Part shown: positions 43,268-51,221 of the stretch, in pieces | Numbering within the stretch: the first letter of the stretch is position 1 | Layout of the letters: each line of letters begins with the position of its first letter | Assembly: GCA_020635725.1 (NCBI GenBank) | Contig: JACJZF010000001.1 | Location: forward strand, 248,001-312,000 | Length of the DNA: 64,000 bases | Source: Flavobacteriales bacterium | GTDB taxonomy: Bacteria > Bacteroidota > Bacteroidia > Flavobacteriales_F > PHOS-HE28 | Direction: 5' to 3' | Position numbers and translations under genes: made by a program | Notes under the pieces: generated by a model | Seen by the model: the letters and a program-made list of their open reading frames with translations, nothing else | Database searches by the model: none | Told to the model about the DNA's origin: nothing

Positions 43268-46200
43268 ATGTTTCGACCCCTGCTCTTCCTAGCGCTGGGC
43301 CTGCTCTGCGGCGCAGGAGCCGCGGTGATCGATGAGCCGGAGGCGGAAACCGAGCTGGCGCACGCCGCAGCGGCTCTTCAGCAACGACTCGACCTCGCCG
43401 CCGAGGAGCTGGGGCGCTTCACCGAGCAGGAAGCCCAGGCCATCGTGAGCCTCGGGCCCAGACAGTGGTTTCAGGAAAAAGCAAAGTCGCTGGAGCTGGC
43501 TCGCGCACGCACCGGCACCGAACTGCTGATACTGGAAGGCGACAGCACAATCGCGTGGAGCGGAGATGCGGCCCTGTTCCAGCAACGACCAGAACCGGCC
43601 AGCCGCGGCGCTGCACCCTCGGGGTCTTGGCTGGAGGCCGAAGTGGGCATCGGGCAGCTTACCGTAAAGGGGAGAAGACCCGTATGGATGGAGCCGCCGG
43701 TACGGAACCGCTACCTCAAGGATTGCTTTCATCCCTCACTGAATGCCCAGCCGGGCCTGCGCATGAGCGCCGCCTCGGGCCATGGTCTGCCTTTGCATGG
43801 TCCGAATGGCGCCTCGCTGGGTCAGGTCGATTGGCGCGATGGAGCCATGGAACTCGGACCATGGCTCTGGTGGCGGGCCGCGCTCTGGCTGGCGTCCGGT
43901 GTCCTGCTTGTATGCGCCATCGGGATCTGGTGCGCCCGCCTGACACGAGGGAGGCCGTGGCTCGCCGCAACGTTCTTCGCCTCGACATTACTGCTGCTGC
44001 GCGCTGGCACCCTGGTGATCGGGCCAACCGCGCCATTGGACCGGTGGCCGCTCTTCGACCCCGCTGTTTACGCCGCATCCACGTGGTTCCCCTCGCTCGG
44101 CGACCTGCTCATCAATGCCGCCGTGCTCGTTGCGCTGAGCGCGTTCACCTTCCGCGCGCTACGCTCCTCGACCCTGCACGCCCCTGCAGCCATCTCCCTC
44201 GCCACCCTGGTGCTGCTGGCCCACGGCGCCTGGAACACCGACCTGTGCATCGGACTGGTCCGCGATAGCACCATCGACCTCGACCTCTATCACATCCAAG
44301 GCATCGGTGCATTCGGCGCCGTGGCCTTGCTCATCACCGCCCTGCTCTTCATTTCCTGGAGCCTGCTCGCCGCCACCCTGGCCCGTATCCTGCCGCGCAC
44401 GCGCATGGCCTATCTGTCCGTGGTGGCGGCTTTCGTACTATCCATCCTCTTGCATCATCTGTTCGGCTACCGCGATACCGTGCTCTTCCTCTGGCCCGCA
44501 CCGGTGCTGCTGATCCTTCTGCCTGACCGCCAGCGCGCGCTGCCCTTCATCCGCGGGGTGCTCCTGCTCGCGGCGCTCGCAGGCACCAGCACGCACATCA
44601 TCACCAAGTACATGGGCAACCGCGAGCGCAACGAACGCGCCGTGCTCGCTGAACGGCTTGCGGTCCGCGAGGACCCCGTTCTCAATCAGCTGTTCCGCGA
44701 GACCGCGCCGATCATCCGGCGCGACACCGTGCTGTATCGCCTCTTCGCAAGCGACGCGTACTGCGACAGAGAGAATCTGGAGCGTTTTGCCCGAGAACCG
44801 TATTTCAGCGGTTACTGGGAGCGCTACGACTTGCGCCTCTTTGGCTATTCACCGGCCAACGAGCTGCGTTGCGCCTCGGACCTGGAGCCGCCCCTCGCGC
44901 TTCCCCGCGACTCTGCCGCATTCCCGGTAGGTGTGAGCGACATGCCCGACCTCTTCATCGATGAGCGCATCGGTGGCGAGGTGATCCACCATGCCCGCGT
45001 GGCGGTGATGCCCACCGACAGCGCGCCACCCGCACAGCTGGTCATCGAGTTGCGACCGCGTTCGCTCTCCCAGGGCTTGGGCTTCCCCGACCTGCTCCTG
45101 GCCGGAACCGATCGGCTTACCCAACGGGCAGAGCGGTATGCGCAAGCCCGCTACGTGGACGGTCTGCTCATGGAACAGAGCGGCACACAGGCCCAGCCGC
45201 AGCACTGGACGCGCCGCGCCATGGACGAGGACTGGTTCGAGCAGGATGGCATGGAATACCTCGCTCGCACGGTCGGTGGCAATGTGATCATGGTGCTCGG
45301 TCTTCCGCAGCGCGGCCTGATCGACAAGGCCACCACCTTCAGCTACCTCTTCACGCTCTATGGGCTCCTGCTCCTACTGGCGTTGGCGCTGCATGCCGCA
45401 TTCACCGGCGGCCTGCCCGACCTGGGGATCGGCACCAAGGTCCGCGCAGCGCTCGTGCTCTTCGCCATCATCGGACTGCTCTTCTTCGGCTTTGGTTCGC
45501 AGCGCCTCCTTTCCCGCCAGTTCGATGAGCGCGAGGAGACCTACTCGGTGGAGAAAGCGCGCGCCGTAACCGAGGAGCTGCGCCGCCGCATCGGCGATGA
45601 GCACATCGATGGGCCTGCCTACAGCGGCTACCTGCAATTCCTGCTCGGCCAGCTCGGCAACACCTACCTCACGGACCTCACGCTTTACGCGCCGGATGGC
45701 CGCTGGCTCGCCAGCACCAGGCCCCAGATGCTCACCGCCGGGCTGCTCGGGCCGCGCATGGACCACCATGCGTTCACCGAGCTCGCCGTGGAAGGCAGCA
45801 GCGCCTTCGTGCATCAGGAATCGATTGGCGCCGCCGTCTTCCGCACGGCCTACACGCCCTTGCTCGACAGCCACGGCGCCGTGCTCGCCTACCTTGCTCT
45901 GCCCAGCTTCGCCGATCAGGCCCAGCAAGCCGAGGAGCGCGCGCAGCTGCTGGTGGCGGTGGTCAACCTCTTCGTGCTGCTCTTCGCGCTGAGCGTGCTG
46001 CTCGCCGTCTTCATCAGCAACTGGACCACGCGCCCGCTCGATGTGCTGAAGCGCGCGCTGGCCGGCGTGGCCCTGCAGGGCAGTAACCGGCCGATCCATT
46101 ACCGCGGCGCCGACGAGGTGGGCGAGCTCGTCGCCGTGTACAACCGCAAGGTGGAGGAGCTGCGCGAGAGCGCCGAGCGACTCGCCCGCAGCGAGCGCGA

Positions 46201-46861
46201 GAGCGCCTGGCGCGAGATGGCCCGGCAGGTGGCGCACGAAGTGAAGAACCCGCTCACGCCCATGAAGCTCGGCATCCAGCAGTTCCAGCGCACCTGGGAC
46301 CCGCAAGCACCCGATGCCAAAGAGCGCCTCGACCGGTTCTCCAAGAGCATGGTGGAGCAGATCGATGCGCTCAACGGCGTGGCCACCGCGTTCTCCCAGT
46401 TCGCTCAGATGCCCGCCGCTTCGCCCACGACGCTCGATCTCTGCGAGGTGGTGCGCGCCGCAGTGGATGTGTTCGACGCCACGCCAGGGCTGGTCATCAC
46501 ACACACAGAAGAAGGCCCGCTGACTGTGCACGCCGATCGCGATCACATGCTGCGCGTGGTGAACAACCTCATCAAGAACGCTGTGCAGGCCATCCCCGAG
46601 GGGCGACAGGGCGCCGTGCACGTTGAGGCACGCCGTTCCCGGAACGAGGCGCTCATCGAGATCCGCGACAACGGCAGCGGCATTCCGCCCGATGCCCGCG
46701 ACCGCATCTTCACCCCCAGCTTCACCACTAAAAGCAGCGGCATGGGCCTGGGCCTCGCCATGGTGAAGCGCATGGTGGAGGGCGCCGGAGGGCGTGTGTG
46801 GTTCGAGAGCGAAGAAGGCGAAGGGACCCGCTTCTTCGTCGCGCTGCCTCTGGCACCATGA
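43268..46861 (+). CDS. Large NtrY-like transmembrane sensor histidine kinase
   Basis: A 1,197-residue kinase. N-terminal signal/TM (MFRPLLFLALGLLCGAG) precedes an extracytoplasmic domain (~25-200). Several hydrophobic helices follow (about 200-490), then a second soluble sensor (~520-690), two more TM segments around an extracytoplasmic loop (~710-930), HAMP (~915-970), HisKA with the phospho-accepting H990 in MARQVAHEVKNPLTPMKLG, and HATPase (NNLIKNAVQAIP, DNGSGIPPDARDRIF, GMGLGLAMVKRMV). The KNPLTP signature is of NtrY/PrrB-like kinases. No response regulator is adjacent. The start is ATG 43268, 25 bp after the box TACTTTG. Its 3' end is partly duplicated just downstream. Confidence 0.9.
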   Translation: MFRPLLFLALGLLCGAGAAVIDEPEAETELAHAAAALQQRLDLAAEELGRFTEQEAQAIVSLGPRQWFQEKAKSLELARARTGTELLILEGDSTIAWSGDAALFQQRPEPASRGAAPSGSWLEAEVGIGQLTVKGRRPVWMEPPVRNRYLKDCFHPSLNAQPGLRMSAASGHGLPLHGPNGASLGQVDWRDGAMELGPWLWWRAALWLASGVLLVCAIGIWCARLTRGRPWLAATFFASTLLLLRAGTLVIGPTAPLDRWPLFDPAVYAASTWFPSLGDLLINAAVLVALSAFTFRALRSSTLHAPAAISLATLVLLAHGAWNTDLCIGLVRDSTIDLDLYHIQGIGAFGAVALLITALLFISWSLLAATLARILPRTRMAYLSVVAAFVLSILLHHLFGYRDTVLFLWPAPVLLILLPDRQRALPFIRGVLLLAALAGTSTHIITKYMGNRERNERAVLAERLAVREDPVLNQLFRETAPIIRRDTVLYRLFASDAYCDRENLERFAREPYFSGYWERYDLRLFGYSPANELRCASDLEPPLALPRDSAAFPVGVSDMPDLFIDERIGGEVIHHARVAVMPTDSAPPAQLVIELRPRSLSQGLGFPDLLLAGTDRLTQRAERYAQARYVDGLLMEQSGTQAQPQHWTRRAMDEDWFEQDGMEYLARTVGGNVIMVLGLPQRGLIDKATTFSYLFTLYGLLLLLALALHAAFTGGLPDLGIGTKVRAALVLFAIIGLLFFGFGSQRLLSRQFDEREETYSVEKARAVTEELRRRIGDEHIDGPAYSGYLQFLLGQLGNTYLTDLTLYAPDGRWLASTRPQMLTAGLLGPRMDHHAFTELAVEGSSAFVHQESIGAAVFRTAYTPLLDSHGAVLAYLALPSFADQAQQAEERAQLLVAVVNLFVLLFALSVLLAVFISNWTTRPLDVLKRALAGVALQGSNRPIHYRGADEVGELVAVYNRKVEELRESAERLARSERESAWREMARQVAHEVKNPLTPMKLGIQQFQRTWDPQAPDAKERLDRFSKSMVEQIDALNGVATAFSQFAQMPAASPTTLDLCEVVRAAVDVFDATPGLVITHTEEGPLTVHADRDHMLRVVNNLIKNAVQAIPEGRQGAVHVEARRSRNEALIEIRDNGSGIPPDARDRIFTPSFTTKSSGMGLGLAMVKRMVEGAGGRVWFESEEGEGTRFFVALPLAP

Positions 46862-47100
46862 AAGTGAAGCTCTTCTCGCACGAAGCCACCAAGAGGACCA
46901 GCCTACCCCTTCGTGTCTTCGTTTGAGCCCCTGCCTGCTCCTTCGCGCCGAAGGACGTCTGTGGTTCAAAAGCAAAGTAGGCGAAGGGACCAGCTTCTTC
47001 GTCGCGCTGCCTCTGGCACCATGAAGGTGAAGCTCTTCTCACACCGAGCCACTAAGACACCAAGAGGACCAGCCTACCCCTTAGTGTCTTCGTGACTTCG
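46782..47100 (+). repeat. Tandem duplication of the kinase 3' end plus CTTCGTG hairpin element
   Basis: Sequence from 46782 recurs at 46945, an offset of exactly 163 bp. The duplicated stretch covers the last ~26 codons of the kinase: copy 1 ends RVWFESEEGEGTRFFVALPLAP, and copy 2 encodes RLWFKSKVGEGTSFFVALPLAP before its own TGA at 47024. It continues into a flanking element (CACGAAGCC...AAGAGGACC...CTTCGTGTCTTCG) that can fold back on itself. Copy 2 is not attached to a kinase frame and is a gene-end relic. No other gene is visible in the 359-bp gap between the kinase and the crotonase. Confidence 0.88.
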
Positions 47101-47206
47101 TGTGAGCCCCTGCCCGCTCCTTCGTGCCTTCGTGGTTTCGTGTGAGTCCCCGCCTGCTCCTTCGTGTCTTCGTGGCTTCGTGTGAGCCCCCGCCTTCTCC
47201 TCGCGG
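47101..47206 (+). repeat. 40-bp tandem repeat built from TTCGTG words
   Basis: Two full 40-bp units begin TGTGAGYCCC at 47101 and 47141, and a third truncated unit begins at 47181. Each contains CTCCTTCGTGYCTTCGTGGYTTCG, itself a direct repeat of period about 9-10. It extends the 3' arm of the preceding element up to the crotonase promoter. Confidence 0.9.
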
Positions 47207-47208
47207 AA

Positions 47209-47216
47209 TACATTTG
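47209..47216 (+). promoter_or_regulatory. Candidate -7 box directly before the crotonase start
   Basis: TACATTTG matches TAnnTTTG and ends 4 bp before the ATG at 47221, so any transcript from it would be leaderless or nearly so. Confidence 0.5.
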
Positions 47217-47220
47217 ACCG

Positions 47221-48003
47221 ATGCCGTACACGAACCTCCTGATCACCGATGCCGATGGCATCCGCACCATCACCATCAACCGGCCCGACCAGCTCAATGC
47301 GCTGAACCGAGACACCATCGGCGAATTGGACAAGGCATTGAGCGAAGCCGATGTCGACCGGAGCGTGCGCGTGCTCATCATCACCGGCAGCGGACCAAAG
47401 GCCTTCGTCGCTGGCGCGGACATCAAGGAGTTCGCGCACTTCAGCGTGGAAGAGGGCCGCGCGCTCAGCGCCGATGGCCAGAAGAAGCTCTTCGACCACG
47501 TGGAGTACATGAGCAAGCCCGTGATCGCCGCGGTGAACGGCTTCGCGCTCGGCGGCGGATTGGAACTGGCGATGAGCTGCCACGTGCGCATCGCGAGCGA
47601 CAATGCCAGGATGGGCCTGCCGGAAGTTTCACTCGGCGTGATCCCCGGCTACGGTGGCACCCAACGACTGGCGCGCCTCGTGGGCAAGGGCAAGGCCATG
47701 GAGATGATCCTCTCGGCCGGCATGGTCGACGCGAACGACGCGCTGCAATGGGGGCTCGTGAACCGCGTTGTTCCGCAGGACCAGCTGCTCAGCACCGCGC
47801 TCGAGCTGGCCTCCCGCATAATGAAGAATTCTCCCACCGCCCTGGCCGCCGCGATACGCGCAGTGAACGCCGGCTACGAGCCCGGCGCCAATGGCATGCA
47901 ACGCGAAGTGGAGGAGTTCGGTAAGTGCTTCGGCACGGCGGACTTCAAGGAGGGAACGAGCGCGTTCATGGAGAAGAGGAAGACGAACTTCACGGGGGTC
48001 TGA
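47221..48003 (+). CDS. Enoyl-CoA hydratase/crotonase-family protein
   Basis: A 260-residue cytoplasmic crotonase-fold enzyme. The oxyanion-hole segments are AFVAGADIKEF and FALGGGLELAMSC. The two catalytic glutamates of the hydratase family are E115 (GGGLELA) and E135 (GLPEVSLGVIPGYGGTQRL). This is the full pattern of short-chain enoyl-CoA/3-hydroxybutyryl-CoA dehydratases, acting in fatty-acid or amino-acid degradation. The exact acyl chain is not readable. It stands between repeat elements on both sides and does not look co-transcribed with its neighbours. Confidence 0.93.
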   Translation: MPYTNLLITDADGIRTITINRPDQLNALNRDTIGELDKALSEADVDRSVRVLIITGSGPKAFVAGADIKEFAHFSVEEGRALSADGQKKLFDHVEYMSKPVIAAVNGFALGGGLELAMSCHVRIASDNARMGLPEVSLGVIPGYGGTQRLARLVGKGKAMEMILSAGMVDANDALQWGLVNRVVPQDQLLSTALELASRIMKNSPTALAAAIRAVNAGYEPGANGMQREVEEFGKCFGTADFKEGTSAFMEKRKTNFTGV

Positions 48004-48091
48004 TCCACAGATGACACCGATGACGCAGATGAGATACAGTTGTGGTCACGTCGTGGGCTGCTCATCTGTGTCATCTGCGCCATCTGCGGAT
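48003..48091. repeat. Inverted repeat of CATCTGYG words upstream of the flippase gene
   Basis: Left arm 48003-48033 (ATCCACAGATGACAC...GCAGATGAG) and right arm 48061-48091 (CTCATCTGTGTCATCTGCG...GCGGAT) are reverse complements at 26 of 31 positions, with a 27-base loop. Each arm is three copies of a 9-bp word (CATCTGYGY). It occupies the gap after the crotonase and ends 8 bp before the proposed flippase start. Confidence 0.9.
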
Positions 48092-48099
48092 GTACTGCA

Positions 48100-49641
48100 T
48101 TGAGCACACTTCGCAAACTCGCCGGCCAGACGGCCATCTACGGGCTCAGCAGCATCGTTGCGCGCTTCCTCAACTTCCTGCTCGTGCCCTTGTACACCAG
48201 CAAGTTCGTCTTCGAGCCTGCCGAGTACGGCGTGGTCACCGCGCTCTACTCGTGGACGGCCCTGCTCAACGTGGTGCTCACCTTCGGCATGGAGACCACC
48301 TTTTTCCGCTTCGCTGCGCGCGAAGAGCACTCCCCCCCTCTCCCTCGGAGAGGGGCCGGGGGTGAGGCTCTGGCTCCCCTCTCCCTCGGAGAGGGGCCGG
48401 GGGTGAGGCTCTATGCCACCGCCACCTGGGGCCTCTTCTTCCCCGCCCTCGCCTTCATGGCGCTCGGAAGCCTCTTCCACGCACCGATGGCTGAAGGCCT
48501 CGAGTTCGGCGCCTACGCGAGCTCGGTGCTCATGCTCGTGCTCATCATCGGCATCGACGCCATCACCACCGTTCCCATGGCGCGGCTGCGTCAGGAAGGA
48601 CGGCCGTGGAAGTACGCCGCCATCAACCTGCTCAGCGTCGGCGTGAACATCGTCCTGAGCGTGTTCTTCCTGCTGTATTGCATGAAGCAGTACAACATGG
48701 GCCAGAGCAACGCGCTGATCGATGCGGTGTATAACCCCTCGTTCGGCGTGGGCTACGTCTTCGCCATCAATCTGGTGAGCACGGCGGTAAAGCTGCTGGT
48801 GCTCTTACCGGCCTGGCCCGCGTTCGGGGGCCTGAACAAGGAGTTGCTGCGCGCCATGCTCGCCTTCGGCGCACCGCTGATGTTCGCAGGACTCGCCGGC
48901 ATGGTGAACGAGACCGCCGACCGCGTGATCCTGAAATACCTGTTGCCTGAAGACATCGCCAATGAGCAGATCGGCATCTACGGCGCGTGTTACAAGCTGG
49001 CCGTGCTCATCACGCTCTTCATCCAGGCCTTCCGCATGGGCGCGGAGCCTTTCTTCTTCAGCCACGCGAAGGAGAAGAATAGTCGGGAGACGTTCGCGCG
49101 GATCATGAATGTGTTCGTAGCCGTGTGCATGAGCGCTTTCCTGGTCGTGATGCTCTTCCTTGATTTCTTCAAGCACTTCATCCCGAACCCGGCCTACTGG
49201 GAAGGCCTGCGCGTGGTGCCCATCCTCATGCTCGCCAACGTCTTCCTCGGCATCTACTACAACCAGAGCGTGTGGTACAAGCTCACTGATCGCACCCGTG
49301 CCGGCAGCGCCATCAGCATCGTCGGTGCCATGATCACACTCGTCTGCCTCTTCGCGCTTATTCCAGTGATGGGCTACATGGGTGCGGCATGGGCCACGCT
49401 CATCTGTTACGCGAGCATGGCGGTGATCAGCTATATCTGGGGGCAGAAGCACTACCCGGTGCCCTACAACGTGGGGCGCGTGCTGCTATACATGGCAGGG
49501 GCTGTGGTGCTGTGGTGGGGGTGCGAGAGCCTTTCCATCGACGGCATGCTCAACTACGCGATTCGTATCGCGGCACTGTTGGCATTTCTCATGATTGCGT
49601 GGCGCACAGAGGGCCCCGAGATTCGACCTTTGAGCGCATGA
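48100..49641 (+). CDS. Polysaccharide flippase (Wzx/MVF-like)
   Basis: A 513-residue polytopic inner-membrane protein of the MATE/MOP-like lipopolysaccharide or O-antigen flippase group. It starts STLRKLAGQTAIYGLSSIVARFLNFLLVPLYTS and has about 12-14 hydrophobic helices. I propose TTG 48100 as start; the open frame extends to TTG 48040, but that part (CVICAICGC) is translated inverted repeat. About 26 residues near 78-103 (SPPLPRRGAGGEALAPLSLG and onward) come from a palindromic element inserted in frame. The stop overlaps dut as ATGA. It probably moves undecaprenyl-linked glycan across the membrane. Confidence 0.88.
   Translation: MSTLRKLAGQTAIYGLSSIVARFLNFLLVPLYTSKFVFEPAEYGVVTALYSWTALLNVVLTFGMETTFFRFAAREEHSPPLPRRGAGGEALAPLSLGEGPGVRLYATATWGLFFPALAFMALGSLFHAPMAEGLEFGAYASSVLMLVLIIGIDAITTVPMARLRQEGRPWKYAAINLLSVGVNIVLSVFFLLYCMKQYNMGQSNALIDAVYNPSFGVGYVFAINLVSTAVKLLVLLPAWPAFGGLNKELLRAMLAFGAPLMFAGLAGMVNETADRVILKYLLPEDIANEQIGIYGACYKLAVLITLFIQAFRMGAEPFFFSHAKEKNSRETFARIMNVFVAVCMSAFLVVMLFLDFFKHFIPNPAYWEGLRVVPILMLANVFLGIYYNQSVWYKLTDRTRAGSAISIVGAMITLVCLFALIPVMGYMGAAWATLICYASMAVISYIWGQKHYPVPYNVGRVLLYMAGAVVLWWGCESLSIDGMLNYAIRIAALLAFLMIAWRTEGPEIRPLSA
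48336..48413 (+). mobile_element. Two copies of a short palindromic element inserted in frame in the flippase
   Basis: CTCTCCCTCGGAGAGGGGCC-GGGGGTGAGGCTC occurs twice, 41 bp apart (cores at 48338 and 48379). Each core CCTCTC-CCTCG-GAGAGG can fold into a stem. Because 41 is not a multiple of 3, the two copies are read in different frames (PLPRRGAGGEA, then PLSLGEGPGVR), both without stops, and the net insertion keeps the gene open. I recognise this palindrome type as widespread in environmental bacterial genomes but cannot search here. Confidence 0.85.
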
Positions 49642-50096
49642 CGGAGACCCTGCTCGCGCCGCTTTCGGTCCGCATCACGAACAAGAGCCACCACCCCCTC
49701 CCTTCCTACGCCACCGCCCACAGCGCGGGCATGGATCTCCGGGCCAACCTGGAGCGGTCCGTCTTCCTGGAGCCGGGCCAGCGCGCCCTGATCCCCACGG
49801 GCCTCTTCCTGGAACTCCCTGAGGGCACCGAAGCGCAAGTGCGCCCCCGTAGCGGGCTGGCCTTCAAGCACGGCATCACGGTGCTCAACAGCCCAGGCAC
49901 GATCGACGCGGATTACCGGGGCGAGGTGGGCGTGCTGCTGGTCAACCTAGGCCAGGAGGTCTTCGAGGTGAAGGACGGGGAGCGGGTTGCCCAGCTGGTG
50001 GTCGCGCGGTACATCCGGGCTGAATGGCTGGAAAGCGAGGACCTTCGCGCCACAGAACGCGGGGCTGGGGGATTCGGGCATACTGGCAAGAATTGA
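49638..50096 (+). CDS. dut: dUTP diphosphatase (dUTPase)
   Basis: A 152-residue homotrimeric dUTPase that hydrolyses dUTP to dUMP, preventing uracil incorporation into DNA. Motifs in order: SAGMDLRANL (motif 1), EAQVRPRSGLAFKHGI (motif 2), LNSPGTIDADYRGEVGVLLVN (motif 3), GERVAQLVV (motif 4), and a C-terminal glycine-rich RGAGGFGHTGKN arm (motif 5). All are intact. ATG 49638 overlaps the flippase stop (ATGA). A longer upstream frame is a shadow of the flippase gene. Confidence 0.97.
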   Translation: MTETLLAPLSVRITNKSHHPLPSYATAHSAGMDLRANLERSVFLEPGQRALIPTGLFLELPEGTEAQVRPRSGLAFKHGITVLNSPGTIDADYRGEVGVLLVNLGQEVFEVKDGERVAQLVVARYIRAEWLESEDLRATERGAGGFGHTGKN

Positions 50097-50113
50097 AGAC
50101 CTTCGCGCCTGAT

Positions 50114-50198
50114 TCACCGCAAAGGCGCGGAGGGCGCCAAGGAACGCAGAGGGGGACCTTATCCCCGCGACCACTGCGCCTCTGCGCCTCTGCGGTGA
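50114..50198. repeat. Inverted repeat of CTCTGCG words between dut and the nucleotidyltransferase
   Basis: The left arm begins TCACCGCAAAGGCGCGGAGG (50114) and the right arm ends GCCTCTGCGCCTCTGCGGTGA (50198). They are imperfect reverse complements, each built from 8-9 bp direct words. The element fills most of the 115-bp gap and interrupts an otherwise tightly packed gene run. Confidence 0.87.
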
Positions 50199-50211
50199 GC
50201 ATGTAACCGGA

Positions 50212-51219
50212 ATGAAGATCATCGTCCCCATGGCGGGCATGGGCAAGCGGATGCGTCCGCACACCCACACCACCGCCAAGCCCTTGCTGCCGATCGCCGG
50301 CAAGCCCATCGTACAACGCCTCGTGGAGGATCTGGCCGCCGTGGCCGGTGAGCCCGTGGAAGAGGTCGCCTTCATCGTGCACCCCAGCTTCGGCGTGAAG
50401 GTGGAGAATGAGCTCGTGGCCATCGCCAAGGCCGTGGGCGCCACGGGCACCATCCACTACCAGGAGGTGGCGCTCGGAACAGCCCACGCGATCCTCTGCG
50501 CCGAGAAGGCCCTGAGCGGCCGAATCATCGTGGCTTTCGCCGATACGCTCTTCCGTGCTCAGCTCAAGCTCGACAAGGACTGCGACGGCGTGATCTGGGT
50601 GAACAAGGTCGATGACCCGCGGGCCTTCGGCGTGGTGAAGCTCGATGAGCAAGGCGTCATCACCGAATTCGTGGAGAAGCCGCAGGAGTTCGTGAGCGAC
50701 CTGGCCATCATCGGCATCTACTACTTCGCCGATGGCGAGCACCTGCGGAAGGAGATGCAATACCTGATCGACAACGACATCAAGGACAAGGGCGAGTACC
50801 AGCTCACCAACGCCATGGAGAACATGAAGCGCAAGGGCGCGCGCTTCAAGGCCGGCAGCGTGGATGTGTGGATGGACTGCGGCAACAAGAACGCCATGGT
50901 CGATACCAACACCAAGGTGCTGGGCTACCTGAAGGGCGACGGATCGCTGAAGGGCTCCGGGCTGAAGGCCGAGAACAGCGTGGTGATCGAGCCCTGCTTC
51001 ATCGGCGACGACGTGACGATCACGAACAGCGTCGTGGGCCCGAACGTCTCCGTGGAGAAAGGCGCCAGCATCAGCGGCAGCGTGGTACGCGATTCGATCC
51101 TGCGCGGCAGTGTGCGTGTACAGGATGCCGTGATCGCCAACAGCATGATCGGTGAGCGCGCCGTGGTGAAAGGCCATGCCATGGACCTTAGCTTGGGCGA
51201 CGACAGCACCCTGGCCTGA
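50212..51219 (+). CDS. Sugar-1-phosphate nucleotidyltransferase with left-handed beta-helix tail
   Basis: A 335-residue cytoplasmic enzyme. The N-terminal NTP-transferase domain shows IIVPMAGMGKRMRPHTHTTAKPLLPIAGKP (nucleotide-binding G-x-G-x-R-x-x-P and K) and later VVAFADTLF and VEKPQEF. From about residue 245, hexapeptide repeats form a short left-handed beta-helix (CFIGDDVTITNSVVGPNVSVEKGASISGSVVRDSIL), resembling GlmU or archaeal-type bifunctional enzymes, although the C-terminal part is short. It probably activates a hexose-1-phosphate for envelope glycans. The next gene starts 2 bp after it. Confidence 0.9.
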   Translation: MKIIVPMAGMGKRMRPHTHTTAKPLLPIAGKPIVQRLVEDLAAVAGEPVEEVAFIVHPSFGVKVENELVAIAKAVGATGTIHYQEVALGTAHAILCAEKALSGRIIVAFADTLFRAQLKLDKDCDGVIWVNKVDDPRAFGVVKLDEQGVITEFVEKPQEFVSDLAIIGIYYFADGEHLRKEMQYLIDNDIKDKGEYQLTNAMENMKRKGARFKAGSVDVWMDCGNKNAMVDTNTKVLGYLKGDGSLKGSGLKAENSVVIEPCFIGDDVTITNSVVGPNVSVEKGASISGSVVRDSILRGSVRVQDAVIANSMIGERAVVKGHAMDLSLGDDSTLA

Positions 51220-51221
51220 CG

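Noticed and set aside
46794..47024. Independent 76-residue gene downstream of the kinase
   Set aside because: Its C-terminus is a duplicated copy of the kinase end and its N-terminus is an out-of-frame reading of the kinase and the repeat. It is a relic of tandem duplication.
48040..48099. Longer N-terminus of the flippase (from TTG 48040)
   Set aside because: The extra 20 residues are translated from the right arm of an inverted-repeat element (CVICAICGC), whereas homologue-like sequence starts at STLRKLAGQTAIYG.
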